A stretch of 64,000 nucleotides of DNA from Notolepis coatsorum (lineage: Eukaryota > Chordata > Actinopteri > Aulopiformes > Paralepididae), in NCBI GenBank assembly GCA_963971535.1, contig OZ020598.1, forward strand, positions 93,813,492-93,877,491, written 5' to 3'. Position 1 is the stretch's first letter. Every line of letters starts with the position of its first letter. Of this stretch, positions 47,101 to 57,408 are shown piece after piece. The notes beneath the pieces were generated by a model that did not search any database, was not told the DNA's origin, and saw only the letters and a program-made list of their open reading frames with translations. The position numbers and the translations under genes are program-made.

Positions 47101-48786
47101 TACGGATCAGTAGCCTACTTGCGGGCCCAAGAAGAGGGGGGAGAGATCTACACAGCATTCATCCTCGCCCGCTCGAGAATAGCCCCACGCAAGCAACAGT
47201 CTATCCCACGTCTAGAGCTCTGCGCAGCCCTCGCAGGAGCGCATCTAGCCACGCTCATCCAACGTGAGCTCACCATTCCGGTGCATAGAACAATCCTGTG
47301 GTCAGATTCCACGACAGTACTCGCCTGGATCAAATCGGATTCATGCAAATACAAAGTCTTCGTGGGAGTCAGAGTCACTGAGATTCAAGAGTTAACCGGA
47401 GAGTTAACCGGAGAAGCAAACTGGCGCTATGTTGATACAAAACACAACCCAGCTGACGTCATCACCCGGGGAATGTCCCTAGATGACTTAACCCGTCATA
47501 ACATCTACAGTGACGGACCAGCATTCCTCAAGCTCCCGGAAGGAGATTGGCCCACGCCCACCCCGAGGGAAGCAAGTGACGAGGAGGCTGAGAATAAGAA
47601 ACCCATGTTCTGTGGATTGAGCACTGTTGTCTCCGCAGACCCCAACATAGACGATTGCATTACCATAGAGAGTGCGCAGCAACGGACATTCCTGCGGCAC
47701 CACCCAGAGATTAAGTCCCCCGCTGATATGTCAGCAGCTGACTACGAGGAAGCAGAACTGCTTCTACTGCAACGAGCCCAGAGAGACTCGTTCCCCGATG
47801 AACTAGACTGTCTACAGGGAGGAAAGCCCGTCCCATCAGACAGCAGATTGATTCATCTGGCCCCCGAGAGTGACACACATACCCTCATCAGAGTGGGTGG
47901 TCGCCTGCGGAGAGCCCCCAATTTACCGGATGACATTAAGTACCCGATCGTATTGAACAGCCAACACAAGGTCACAGAGCTGATTATAAAGAAATACGAC
48001 GAGGATGTACACCACGCAGGAGCAGAGAGAGTCTTCGCGGAAATCAGACGTCGTGACTGGATACTTCAAGGAAGAGAGGCGGTGCGACGCTTCCAGCGAA
48101 CCTGTCTAGACTGCCGAAAGTGGCGCGCGCAGCCCAGCATACCACGGATGGCTGACCTACCTCCATGTCGCCTCCGACTCGGCGACAAGCCATTCCACTC
48201 AACAGGCATGGACTGTTTTGGCCCGCTGCACATAAAGAAAGGAAGAGGCACCGAGAAGCGGTGGGGTATTGTATTCAAATGCATGACCACCAGAGCGATA
48301 CATATCGAGCTCCTTCCGACCATGAGCGCAGACTCATTCCTTATGGCCTTCCGAAGATTCACATCACGGAAAGGAAAACCGTCTACATTATTGTCCGATC
48401 ACGGGACAAACTTCAAAGGCGGAGAAAGAGAGCTGAGGGAGAGCTTCCAAGCTATGGGCCCAGAACTTAAGACCCACCTCGCTCCAGCCCAGATTGACTT
48501 CCAATTCAACCCCCCAAACGCACCCCACTTCGGTGGAACTTGGGAACGAGAAGTACGTTCTATAAAGACAGCCCTGTACGCAGTACTTGGGGCCCAGACT
48601 GTGGCGGAAGAAGTCCTAATGACAGTCCTCACGGAGATTGAGGGAGTATTGAACTCAAAGCCCCTCGGTTACGTCTCCAGTGATGTAGCAGATGTCGACC
48701 CAGTCACCCCCAACACCCTCCTGATGGGGCGGCTAGATCCCGCGTTACCCCAGACAATGTACCGGCCTGAAGAAGCGAACGGCTGA
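44191..48786 (+). CDS. BEL/Pao gag-pol polyprotein (1531 aa), ends at in-frame TGA
   Basis: Codes for capsid and replication proteins. The ATG at 44191 is the first in frame after the upstream stop, but the frame is open from 43966. Parts in order (residues approximate): DUF1759-like capsid region (10-190); two Cys-rich knuckles, CPYCEKEHWLSQC (about 238) and CFRCARSHMAAEC...CSRCDGAH (about 272-300); aspartic protease of the A17/DUF1758 type, VLDDGSEKTL (about 354); RT with QWEVLPFGTTCSP and an active-site YVDN in place of YVDD (774-777); RNase H with VFSDAS (about 961) and LWSDSTT (about 1035); integrase zinc finger HHAG...CLDC (about 1273-1310); integrase core with GMDCFG, SDHGTN and GGTWERE (about 1340-1450). 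The frame then stops at TGA 48784-48786 just before the DUF5641 tail. Almost intact otherwise. Confidence 0.9.
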   Translation: MYQQSVSYIGTPMVPDFTQENRAQYTELRMCLETMLVDVIDERHKYAILLKHLKVPRAHNIALAYATSTTPYTAALVALDQRYGRIWDYVIQEIRHIDRLPPATDNRALDDLSIRVQSLVGMLGAQREKGRHELYANSNVERILEKLPPARQERFRRQRDHRDPNGPEPNLLDLADFLAREVSSLRLDTFGRSTPGSRKGTRRLNDGRRSVTVMHQSESVPSSRSHSTPSRKEKWKIVCPYCEKEHWLSQCDSFPKMNAEEASQWIKSNRRCFRCARSHMAAECRLKKKCSRCDGAHLDILHDSNRRRPPPAPSSSKASVMYIDPASSSGARVLLKVVRVTLSYQNKVMDTYAVLDDGSEKTLLLASAAAQLGLRGSENQMTIRTIRRDLKTIKGENVSFSIAASGQPERRYRITDAFTSQEIGLSRYTYPVAKLMEKYVHLRKLPIPLIDGATPTLLIGSDHADLIVPIDRVHTGPRGCPAAVETRLGWTLQGPLAKSLNRTTATSCLHSRVTEGDTALLQHVERLWTLEQMPFKNEKKDIRSKDDIYAINLLETGTKRVPVSGVLRYATPLLRREGMPTFHAKKDATERYLLNTERRLAKDPAQESVYRAEIEKLITAGHVTKIDIKEADQTTESWYVPHHKVHHNGKDRIVFNCSYQIGSQNLNKELLPGPTLGPSLLGVLLRFRQDKVAISGDIKGMFLQVRLVEEDKPLLRFLWRERPGDEHPAIYQWEVLPFGTTCSPCCATFALQRHVAEDPAADEEVRHSVKNSFYVDNCLQSVSTQEEAEALLLKLCASLIKGGFDLRQWASSDPHVLRSLSSADKAASSETWMATIPGEAQEMTLGLVWRFKTDSLHYIHKPLTTEQGRSTAIPTTRRSVYRTLARQYDPLGCILPYTTRAKMIVRALWDKDQGWDDPIPAHLASTWREWEMELHSLPGVNIRRSYFPPTVRPETCKMDLHVFSDASEVAYGSVAYLRAQEEGGEIYTAFILARSRIAPRKQQSIPRLELCAALAGAHLATLIQRELTIPVHRTILWSDSTTVLAWIKSDSCKYKVFVGVRVTEIQELTGELTGEANWRYVDTKHNPADVITRGMSLDDLTRHNIYSDGPAFLKLPEGDWPTPTPREASDEEAENKKPMFCGLSTVVSADPNIDDCITIESAQQRTFLRHHPEIKSPADMSAADYEEAELLLLQRAQRDSFPDELDCLQGGKPVPSDSRLIHLAPESDTHTLIRVGGRLRRAPNLPDDIKYPIVLNSQHKVTELIIKKYDEDVHHAGAERVFAEIRRRDWILQGREAVRRFQRTCLDCRKWRAQPSIPRMADLPPCRLRLGDKPFHSTGMDCFGPLHIKKGRGTEKRWGIVFKCMTTRAIHIELLPTMSADSFLMAFRRFTSRKGKPSTLLSDHGTNFKGGERELRESFQAMGPELKTHLAPAQIDFQFNPPNAPHFGGTWEREVRSIKTALYAVLGAQTVAEEVLMTVLTEIEGVLNSKPLGYVSSDVADVDPVTPNTLLMGRLDPALPQTMYRPEEANG

Positions 48787-49119
48787 CGAATGTGGAGGTA
48801 CAGCCAAGTATTAGCCGACAAGTTTTGGAGCAGTTTCCTACTGCACTACCTACCGTCTCTACAGACCCGCCAGAAGTGGGTAAAAGAGAGAGACAATTTG
48901 ACGGAAGGAACAGTCGTCATGATTATTGACCAGTCACTACCCAGAGCTATGTGGCCGGCTAGCCGCGTAAGCAAAGTGATCACCGGTGCCGATGGCAAGG
49001 TCCGAGCAGCTGAAGTACTCGTCCAGGGGCGCATTTACACCCGTCCTGTGGCGAGGCTCATAGAACTGCCCCGACTCCCAGACACAATCGATGATGACCA
49101 TGACCCTATGACTTTGTGA
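48787..49119 (+). pseudogene. BEL C-terminal DUF5641 tail, separated by a stop
   Basis: Same frame as 44191-48786, directly after its TGA. WRYSQVLADKFW...YLPSLQTRQKW...GTVVMI and RPVARLIELP are the usual order of the DUF5641 domain that ends BEL/Pao integrase proteins. About 110 codons, stop at 49117-49119. It would be translated only by readthrough or internal initiation. Confidence 0.85.
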
Positions 49120-49214
49120 GTTGACTGACCCTTACAGCGAACCCTTGAGTGGTAGACAGTGCGGTTAATCTGTCTCTGCTTAACTAATTGGGTTGGGACC
49201 AATTAGGGGGCGGC

Positions 49215-50619
49215 TGTTCTGAAGGATCAGATTAAACCGAATATATATTTATTTATATATATATATTTAATTGTATTTGTATATCCCCTGATATCCCTTG
49301 TATATTCCTTGTACAATATGCATTGAATATCCCTTCTAGTCTACTGAACATCCCATAATAGTCTCCATTCTACCATTGGACGAGACCTTGGTGCCAGGTC
49401 GCCATACCCCTCAGACCAGGTTCAATCGTACCGCTCAACATGTATGGACAAGTCCTAGTTCCGCGTAGGAATATGTCTACCGCACCACTAATGGTACTAT
49501 TTGTTCATAGTGCGTATATATACTGCGCTATTAAAGTAGAGCTTTCTTTTAGTCCAGTTCCTTACCCTCCAACAGAGTGACAGACGCAAAAGCCTCCCCG
49601 CGAACCACGTGTGGGCAGTAAGGCCAATTCGGCCCAGTATCGGCATTGAGACATCGTGTATATTAATATTTGAATAGTCATATTTGGCACTATATCGTCG
49701 AGTTGGACGTATTCTATTAAGCTAATAATAGTCTATTCATATGTAGTGCCTCGTGCGGTAAGAGTTCTATAGTAATCAGCACCCCCATCGTTTCGGGCAT
49801 CAGCTGGACGCTTATCCAGGGTGGTTGACCCCACGTGAAGCTGCACCCGAGGAGCTCCAGGCCAAAGAGCGAGTGGACCTGTATATTGGATTATTCTACC
49901 GACGACGGCTAGCCTTCCCCGGCTTGGATTATGCTTTGAGTACTTTGATTATTCTATGGATAAAGGCCAACACTGCGGTGTGTTGGAAATACCCCCCCCG
50001 GAGAGGACGACAGGTGAGAAGACGCTCTACACGACGAGGTCGCCTCACGTCTCTCCATCGTGGACCGGAGGACGCCGGCCACAGAGAGTCCAACTGCTTT
50101 CATCTGTGGATCGAGGATCGCTGGGCACCGGGTCGCACGACTGTGGGCTCTCCCAGGATACCCTCGGCCAGACGGGATACAGCCAGACTCTACCCCCCCC
50201 CCTCCAGCTGTCCTACAAGCAGTCGGAACCTTCCCCTAGTGTATCCAGCTATATAATCATTCAAGTATCATTGCTATTGTTCCCTAAATATTCCAGGTTG
50301 TATATTTGCTTCCTGCGCAATCAGAGATTGGACATTCGATATTGATCTACCTACGAATACTCATTTGCCATAAAAGTGCATACTATTTCAAATCATAAAT
50401 GTAATTAAGTGATCGTTGTACATACCTTTTGCTATGTATTATTATTAAACGCAGACTTTCGACTTGGTACATTTGTGTTGGATCCGTTTCATCAGGTGGG
50501 AGTGTTTATCATAATTATTTATACCTAGTACTGGGTGGCCAGAGTCTAAAGTACAAGAGGTAGTGGTAGTAAGTATCATATCTAACAATACAGTCAGGGA
50601 ATTGTACCCCTCAGTTACA
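49215..50619 (+). repeat. BEL 3' LTR
   Basis: 1405 bp, the same ends as 41513-42919. A G-rich aattagggggcggc lies just before it and is the probable polypurine tract. Confidence 0.92.
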
Positions 50620-51223
50620 CTATACACTACAGTCTATGTGATGTGGGTATGATGGGAATGGTGAATATTATGTTTAATGTAAATATGTGTATACTGGATA
50701 TGAAGAGCAGTATTATAGGCCTACAGCATGCAGTATTGTACAGCAGTATTTTACAGCCAGCAATATTATACATTATTATACATGACTATTCTATGCAAGT
50801 AGTCAAGTCAAGTCAAGTCAAGAGTTTTATTTGTCACGGCATACAAGTATACAATGAAATGCGGGGGGTCTTGCCCGCAACGATGTGCATAATACAATAG
50901 TAATATATAATAAGAATCCAATAGAACGACATTGTGCAATAAAACAAGTAAACAAAGTAGGGCATATCGATATATGTACATGAGTTATATACAGAGCATG
51001 GTAGGACATGCTAGGTCCTGTGGTAGTGCAATACACTGTTAGCTACGGATGAGGCACTGGGTCTTTATGTACACTGTTATACAATGCTATATTATACAAT
51101 CTCAAGTTATACTATACTATTCTTAAAGTGACCTTTCCTTTTGTAAAGTGACCATAAGTGTGAGCGTGTGCAGCATGAGTGTGTGTGTGCTCATGTTAAA
51201 GTGGCTGCTAGTGTGTGAGCGTG

Positions 51224-51410
51224 TACTGTCTATCTGTATGTCATGTGTGTCATATGATGAATTGAAAATGGGGGACCCTGATGGAAACAAGACGAAAGTC
51301 TTTCTCAGGTCTGCATCCTCTTAACAATTGTATGTATTGAGCTGTACTGTACTGTACCCATTCTGCAATCTGTTAATAAACTTTTCAATCAATCAATCAA
51401 TCAATCAATA
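51224..51410 (+). mobile_element. LINE 3'-end fragment with (CAAT)n tail, nested
   Basis: gaattgaaaatgggggaccc through ttaacaattgtatgtattga to aataaacttttcaatcaatc, the 3' end of the family at 23235-34760, here in plus orientation and with a complete (TCAA)n tail. Confidence 0.85.
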
Positions 51411-51433
51411 CAGTGTGTGTGTTGTGTGTGTGT

Positions 51434-51866
51434 TCATGTGTGCTTGTGTATGGAGAGTTCAGTGTTCAAGGCTCTGATGGCCTGGGGGAAGAAGCTGAGC
51501 CGAAGTCTCTCTGTCCTAGTTGCTGGTGTTCGCAGGCGTTTGCCTGACCGCAGCAGCATGAACAGGCTGTTGTTGGGGTGGTGAGGGTCTTTCATTATTC
51601 TGCAGGCTCTGGATTTGCACCTCTTGTTGTATAGGACCTGCAGGGGTGGTAGTGCAATACCCGTGGTACGCTCGGCTGAGCGCACCACTCTCTGTAGGGC
51701 CTTCTTGTCCTGTGCCGTGCTGTTTCCATACCAGGCAGTGATGTTTCCAGTCAAGATGCTCTCTACAGCTCCGGAGTAGAAGGACTGGAGTATCTTCCCA
51801 GATACTCTGAACTTCCTTAACTGTCTCAGGTGGTAGAGGCGCTGCTTCGCCTTTTTTACGACTGAG
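51434..51866 (-). pseudogene. LINE ORF2 C-terminal remnant
   Basis: The minus strand encodes a [15 protein letters not shown] region, [41 protein letters not shown] and LRLSFFPQAIRALN. It keeps the segments deleted in the copy at 7601-8383, but RT domains are absent. Confidence 0.8.
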
Positions 51867-51942
51867 TAAAAGTAGGCTATGTCTAAGCTATTTTACAATA
51901 TTATACATGAACTATGTGCAATTATGCATAAGACATAAGACA

Positions 51943-52430
51943 AGGGCGGCTACGTGGCGTAGTGGGCAAGGCGCTCGCCATGAAATCTGGAGACGCTGGG
52001 CTTGCCTGTTCGAGCCCAGCGCTCCACATTTGCTTTCAGTTTAGCTGGTCGTCCGTACTAATACACATTGGCCGTATTAGGGGGTGGGAAACTGATGGGT
52101 GGAGATCGGGCGTTGTGGACAGCGACTCCTAGAGGTTGGTTGGTGCGCCTGCGCAGTAGAATCAGGAAGTGTCGGGGGCAGCGTGAGCCTCCCACGCGTT
52201 ACTCCTCGCCACTGAGAGATCAAGCTGCGCAGGTGAAAAGATGCGACTGCTGTTACCTCAAGTACCGGAGGGGACTTGTGCTATGTATGACTTAGTCCAC
52301 ATTGCAGCCGGCTTGTGGGAGGCAAGAAACAGCGTTCGTGACAGGGGAGGGTTGAATTGGATGATACGAAATTGGGATGGGAGAAAATATAGAAAAATGG
52401 GAGAAAAAGTGGATCAAAACAAAAAAGACT
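51943..52430 (+). mobile_element. Full tRNA-headed SINE (AFC-like) with 10-bp duplication
   Basis: 488 bp flanked by ACATAAGACA at 51933-51942 and 52431-52440. Head: A-box-like acgtggcgtagtgggcaagg and B-box GTTCGAGCCC within a hairpin (51989-52025). Body: gtcgtccgtactaatacaca, gtgagcctcccacgcgttac. Tail: gaattggatgatacgaaatt then ...gggagaaaaagtggatcaaa. The body and tail recall cichlid AFC SINEs from memory. Confidence 0.85.
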
Positions 52431-52440
52431 ACATAAGACA

Positions 52441-53250
52441 CTACATAATGTAGGCGGCTGTTAACTTCATTCATCAAGGAGGCTCACAACACAACGAGAC
52501 CGCACAATTTGACATCATGCCATATCACTATGTCTACAGACGGTATGAATTAATGTTGCTGAATTAAAGAATTAATAAGAGCTACTGGGTGCAATGACAA
52601 ATATATCTCATCATAGTCCTTGGATGATAATGAAAAATCACATAGCTGAAGTTCCCCCTAACTGGTTGGAAAATGATTAGGAGAAGGAGAGCGATCTTTC
52701 ATATAATTATTTCATATGATTATCAGGGAAAGACAACTTGAGAGTCTCTTATTATCAGCGTATACCTACTGTAAAAAGTTTGTTCAACGTGATATTCTAG
52801 TCTATCATTTTCCATTTGCCAAAGAACTGATGGGTCAGTATAGGCAGCTGTTTTGATCTTTTTAGCTTGAGCACATAGACCTGTTCGCTGTCCACGTCAG
52901 ACTCGCGCATCAAGGGGGCAAAAGGAACGTAATCCTGGTCAGAATAACGGGGCAGACTACAATATATTTGCATTTGTTAACCATGCTAGCGATCTAAAAA
53001 ACAATCAATCCATGCCAAAGCTAGATGTGTAAAAGGTGAAAGACTCACACTTGGTTAAATGACATCCAGCCGTTTTCATTTGAAACAACCTTTAGTCAGG
53101 GGAGTGTCATCGTTTCTCCATAGAGCCCTGTTTGACTTTTTTAGCAGCAGCTTGCGCAGGTAGGGGGCAACTTAGTCACGTGACTCAGTTGGTATTGTTG
53201 GTATCAGTTGTACATCGATGGTATGTTTGTATACAGCGAACAGGTCTATA
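52441..53250. other. Intergenic, weak inverted repeat
   Basis: tagacctgttcgctgt (52874-52889) recurs inverted at 53233-53248, directly before the piggyBac-like element. No gene seen. Confidence 0.4.
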
Positions 53251-53254
53251 TTAA

Positions 53255-54163
53255 CACATTGGGCGCCAGACCAGAGATTTCTCTGGTTATCATCGTTTTT
53301 TCTTTTGTTTGATTTTTTTATTCTATGCAGTGTCACGGACCTCTGTGTTACCATAGGAAATCATTCTGAGATCCCAAAAGTGCAATGACGGCAGCATCCT
53401 GCTAAGTGGCAGTATCGCCCACCCTTTGAAACCTTATTTCACACTGTGTGTCACATCTAATTTCGTCCGGGCGGAGAATTTAGACCAAGCCAAGTAAATC
53501 GCTTCATCCGATCACTTTGAAACGCGTTGAGCACACTTGAGGCATATCTTGTGCGACTTCATGTCAGGGACCCGATCGACATCAATACTGGAAATCGCGA
53601 TCAGACAATTGGAATATTCTTTTTGGAATAACCCCGATCAAAGGTAAGGACTATCTGACGTAAATTCCACCTTGATCCTACAATGATTTCATATCGATCT
53701 GGCGGATCAATGTATGTATTCAAACGAATGCCGTTACTGGCGATCAAAGCATCAAAAAACGACCCCCCCCCCCCCCCCCTTTCATGCATTCATGATGAAA
53801 CATAATACCTATTATATACCTTTGATTTGGAAATAGTAGTGTGTCCAGACGAGCAACGCGAACGCTTTTAGCTAAATTCACATATCGCTCCGTAACACAG
53901 TTACCAGGAATTAGCCAGGATCACTCTGAAACTATACAATATTCACCACGGTATAACACGTGAACGTATACATTTTTTCACATGTTGAACGGGGGATAGT
54001 TACTGTCAAATGAGCCATAGTATTGTCTCCATAGCTAAATTAGCTATAATATAGAATATAGATATAGCCCTGCAAACACTGCGACGCACAGTGACAATCC
54101 CTATATTTTACAGCGGTGGCACACTGAGTACAAGGATGGCTAACACGGCTGGCGTTCAAAGTG
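53255..54163. mobile_element. piggyBac-like MITE, 909 bp
   Basis: Flanked by TTAA (53251-53254, 54164-54167). Ends are CACATTGGGCGCCAG and, on the minus strand, CACTTTGAACGCCAG, 12 of 15 bases alike, which suits piggyBac-type termini. A C run (about 53762-53779) lies inside. No transposase. Confidence 0.65.
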
Positions 54164-54167
54164 TTAA

Positions 54168-55389
54168 CCAGGTTAGGTGTTATCACCTCTACCCTGGTCC
54201 GGTTTAAACCACCGTTGTGACACTGAAAACTGGGGTTACTTACTTAGTTAACTCCATAATCTGGCTCCGTAGTACACCCATGTTTATGTATGTCATGAAG
54301 CCTGTGTAATGCCGCATTCCTTTATGGTAGGAGGTGGGAAGTTGGAAGTGAGAAACACGTCATCTTTGACTTCTTAAAACCTACGTGCATTCGAGCTATG
54401 AAGCTGGAAAAACATGGATGGTGTTGTAACTTACGTAATAGGTCAGGTTACATGATCAATGTTGAGTTATAATTCATATACGTTAATATTGATTATTATT
54501 TACAGTTGAAAGCAAAGTTGGAAGAGTGTTTGTTTATTATATTCAGAGATACCATTATTTGCATTAATTATTGCATTAGTTAGTAGGAATACAAGTCCCC
54601 GAATGCTTTGCACCTAGCAACCAGCTGTGTCCAATTATAATGATTGAAGTTGCCTGCTGAAAAAAGCCTTGTGAAGTAGAGAAAAGAGAAAATTCCAAGT
54701 GATTTAATGTAACGTGCACCGGTTAATTTCTATATAAAGAAACTTTCCGACGTTTGGACAGTCCATTATTTTGAAGGTAGTTATTCTACAGATGGTCAAT
54801 TTCTTCTTACATGAACTACAACTCACAAAGACCGTTTACAACTGCATACTGTAACTAATATACTTACAAATGTACTCTTAAAACAGCTAATGACGCCATT
54901 AACAATGTGGGTGGCCAATGACGTCAAATGACACAAGTAGCTTGTTTGTGACTAGGAAATCTATCTAGGAGTTGACGCCCCAGTTTATTACATTTTTCCT
55001 AGTAGGAAGTCGGAATTTCCAACCTCTGAGTTACAATGGAATGCAGCATAACTCTGAAGTTTAATATGACAAGTGAACGGACAACTGTGTCATAGGTCAC
55101 ATGGCTTCTCTCTACGCCCTCTCTTTGCACTTTCCATTGTACCGTTGTCTTCACGAGAAATAATGCTTGGTCATGGTAGTAGATGATATATAACATGACG
55201 GTAATTGAAAATGCAGTCAATTTAGAAATAAAATATTTAAGTTTAGTTAAATAGTATTTGGATTTTGGAGGCAGAGTCATCCTCTGGACAAAAGAGCCCC
55301 ACTTGGTATTCCACTTTGTTTAAATGTTTTTGCTTTTGTCTGAATCCCACCCTGAGCGTGACATAAGAGCAAAACGTCTGAATATGGTC
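54168..55389. other. Intergenic, possible further TIR element
   Basis: tgccgcattcctttatggta (about 54310) and, inverted, ttacaatggaatgcagcat (about 55032-55050) may be ends of a decayed element of about 740 bp. No gene seen. Confidence 0.35.
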
Positions 55390-55483
55390 AGTTGCTGGCC
55401 ACACCTCAGACCTCAGGCTCTTCCAAGAGAGGTCTGGAGGAATTCACAGTATAATAAGCTATACTGTAGCTATATATATGTAA

Positions 55484-55630
55484 GGGATAATGTATAGACG
55501 AGGTCATTGTCGCAAAATAATTGACCGACACGGAGTTTAGAACACCGAGGCGCCTCGCCGAGGTGTTCTTTAAATGTAGTGAAGGTCAATTATTTTGCGA
55601 CAATGACCGAGTATAGCTATACATTATCCC
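55484..55630. mobile_element. Hairpin MITE (about 147 bp) in the left end of the transposon
   Basis: gggataatgtatag...gtcgcaaaataattgacc (55484-55526) pairs with its complement at 55583-55630. A second hairpin (gaacaccgaggcg/ccgaggtgttc) lies in the loop. Confidence 0.8.
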
Positions 55631-55848
55631 GCTTATTACATGGCTAACTTACTAACAATATACCTAATTCATTTTACACCATCGACAAGACGAGATCAAA
55701 TGCAGACGCAGTTCTGTTCTGTCGCTCCGCTGTCATCGCCGGCAGCTTCGCCAGCAGCCGGCAGGTGTGTCTGATTGGCTGCACTGATGCAGTGTGTGTC
55801 AGTGGGCTTGATTGCTACAGCTGCGCACAGCGGTCATTATTGCTCGGC

Positions 55849-55880
55849 AGAGGTCCGTTATCGAGTAATAACGGACCTCT
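55849..55880. repeat. 13-bp palindrome with 6-nt loop
   Basis: AGAGGTCCGTTAT, loop CGAGTA, then the exact complement. It lies in the inserted segment; cattacatggc/gccatgtaat texts at about 55634 and about 55930 bracket it. Confidence 0.9.
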
Positions 55881-55999
55881 GACAAGCGCTATTGACCAAT
55901 CACAATCAAGCATTTCGGCGAATGTTAAAACGCCATGTAATAAATATATATATATTATATCAGGGTTTGGATTGAGGGCTGCCTGTATTATATTATATA

Positions 56000-56029
56000 T
56001 CACTGATTCTTGAGAGTCGGGACAAAACA
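56000..56029 (+). repeat. Transposon inner terminal repeat, left
   Basis: 30 bp, the exact reverse complement of 60269-60298; contains CTGATTCTTGAGAGTCGG and ends gacaaaaca. Confidence 0.9.
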
Positions 56030-56396
56030 TGTCCTACATAGAAAAGTCTAATTTATATAAAAAATTAAGAAATTAATAATGATTGACATACTCACAAAGT
56101 TCAATCTAAAGGTATTGTGTATACTGATGTTATGTTTTAGCACATATATTTGTTTTTTGGGGGATATTTGTTTAAATGTATAATCTGTGGTTAGAAGCTC
56201 CCATGTTAATGTCCTTGTCCTCAGCAAGGGTCACATTATTGACCAGCCCAAAAAAGCTTGAAAAACCTCTCCACTTGTGAAAACATACATATCAAATCAA
56301 GGATAAGGGTTATAAATGTATAAAACAATGCATGCCATGAAACTCAAATAATATTTTCCATAGAAATCTGCCTATCAAAGTTGTGTCCTCAGTTTA

Positions 56397-56819
56397 TGTC
56401 AACTCCGTCAGACTTTTTCATAAACCTAATTAAATCAGGCAATAGCATGGCCAGCTCTATCCCTGAGGACCCCTTTTCATTTCCCTGCCTGTGGTGAATG
56501 CAACACTACCACACATGGTCTGGTAAATTTGATACGTTTTGATATTTTAGACAAACAATGTCAATATTCCTATGGTCACAGCTGGAACATGTCAACACCA
56601 TCTCTCCGTTATTATACTTTTAAAAAACAATAGTGGATTGAATTCAAGTGTTTCAGTGAGATTATTAAGACAGCTAGCAACTGCCAAAAAACTAGCTAGC
56701 TGCAGTGCACAATACAGGCTTGGAGGGAAAATGTGTGCCTTTTTGTCAACTCCGTCAGACATCAACTCCGTCAGATTTTGTGTCTGACGGAGTTGACGTG
56801 TAAGCTGACGGAGTTGACA
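56397..56819. repeat. Sub-terminal motif cluster, left (5 copies)
   Basis: TGTCAACTCCGTCAGAC at 56397-56413 and 56744-56760, variant atcaactccgtcagat at 56761-56776, and reverse copies at 56782-56797 and 56804-56819. Forward and reverse copies face each other around 56779. Confidence 0.9.
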
Positions 56820-57271
56820 AATCCATCAATAACCTCATAATATGCTATTATTATACAATTTTTGAACATGGTAAAGAATTTAAATGTTATTTCAGAGTTG
56901 TATCTGCACAGAAGTGTGCATATAATAGCATGCATTACAATACACTTCTGACTTTTAGAGCATGGGCAGGCTGTGGTCTGCTTATTGAATAATTGTCTTA
57001 CTTTCCCAGCACATGTGTTAATACATAAATATAAATATATCACTTGTCTACGTGGTTGATTGATTGATGTAAAATTTCATAACCCAGTAGGGATACAAGA
57101 CAGAAGAAAACAGTTATTCTTGTTCTTATACTGTTTACTTAGATCATCAGAGCAAAGGTGAACAGTGGTAAACTGTGGATATTTCATCTTAATATCTTTA
57201 TAATAATTCTTAATATAGGACTGGTTCATGTGTGTCTACTGTAGATTGCTACATCATCCTTTATCTGACTC

Positions 57272-57298
57272 TTAACCCTAACCCTAACCCTAACCCTA
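57272..57298. repeat. Interstitial telomere-like repeat
   Basis: Four tandem CCCTAA units just upstream of the transposase-like gene. Confidence 0.9.
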
Positions 57299-57408
57299 GT
57301 GTAATACATTATGGTATGGAGTGATCAACAGGATAATATTTTGCTAGTCAGTTGTCTCAATCTTATCAGTTGTCACAAGTGTAGAGTTCAAGAAAAATCA
57401 GGATCAGA

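Larger units (their letters stand above)
41513..50619 (+). mobile_element. Full-length young BEL/Pao LTR retrotransposon
   Basis: 9107 bp: 5' LTR 41513-42919, PBS 42921-42937, one long reading frame 42988-49119 broken by two TGA codons, 3' LTR 49215-50619. The target duplication is CTATA (41508-41512 and 50620-50624). LTRs differ by about two substitutions (41720 and the gaccaac/ggccaac site near 42264) and a C-run length change (12 against 10), so the insertion is recent. Confidence 0.93.
50797..51866 (-). mobile_element. Reverse copy of the LINE at 7581-8892
   Basis: Begins (plus) with gtcaagtcaagtcaagagtt, the complement of the (ACTTG)n tail, and continues through the same 3' UTR into ORF2. 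A 3' fragment of another LINE family (51224-51410) is nested in the 3' UTR. The 5' end is truncated at about 51866. Confidence 0.85.
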
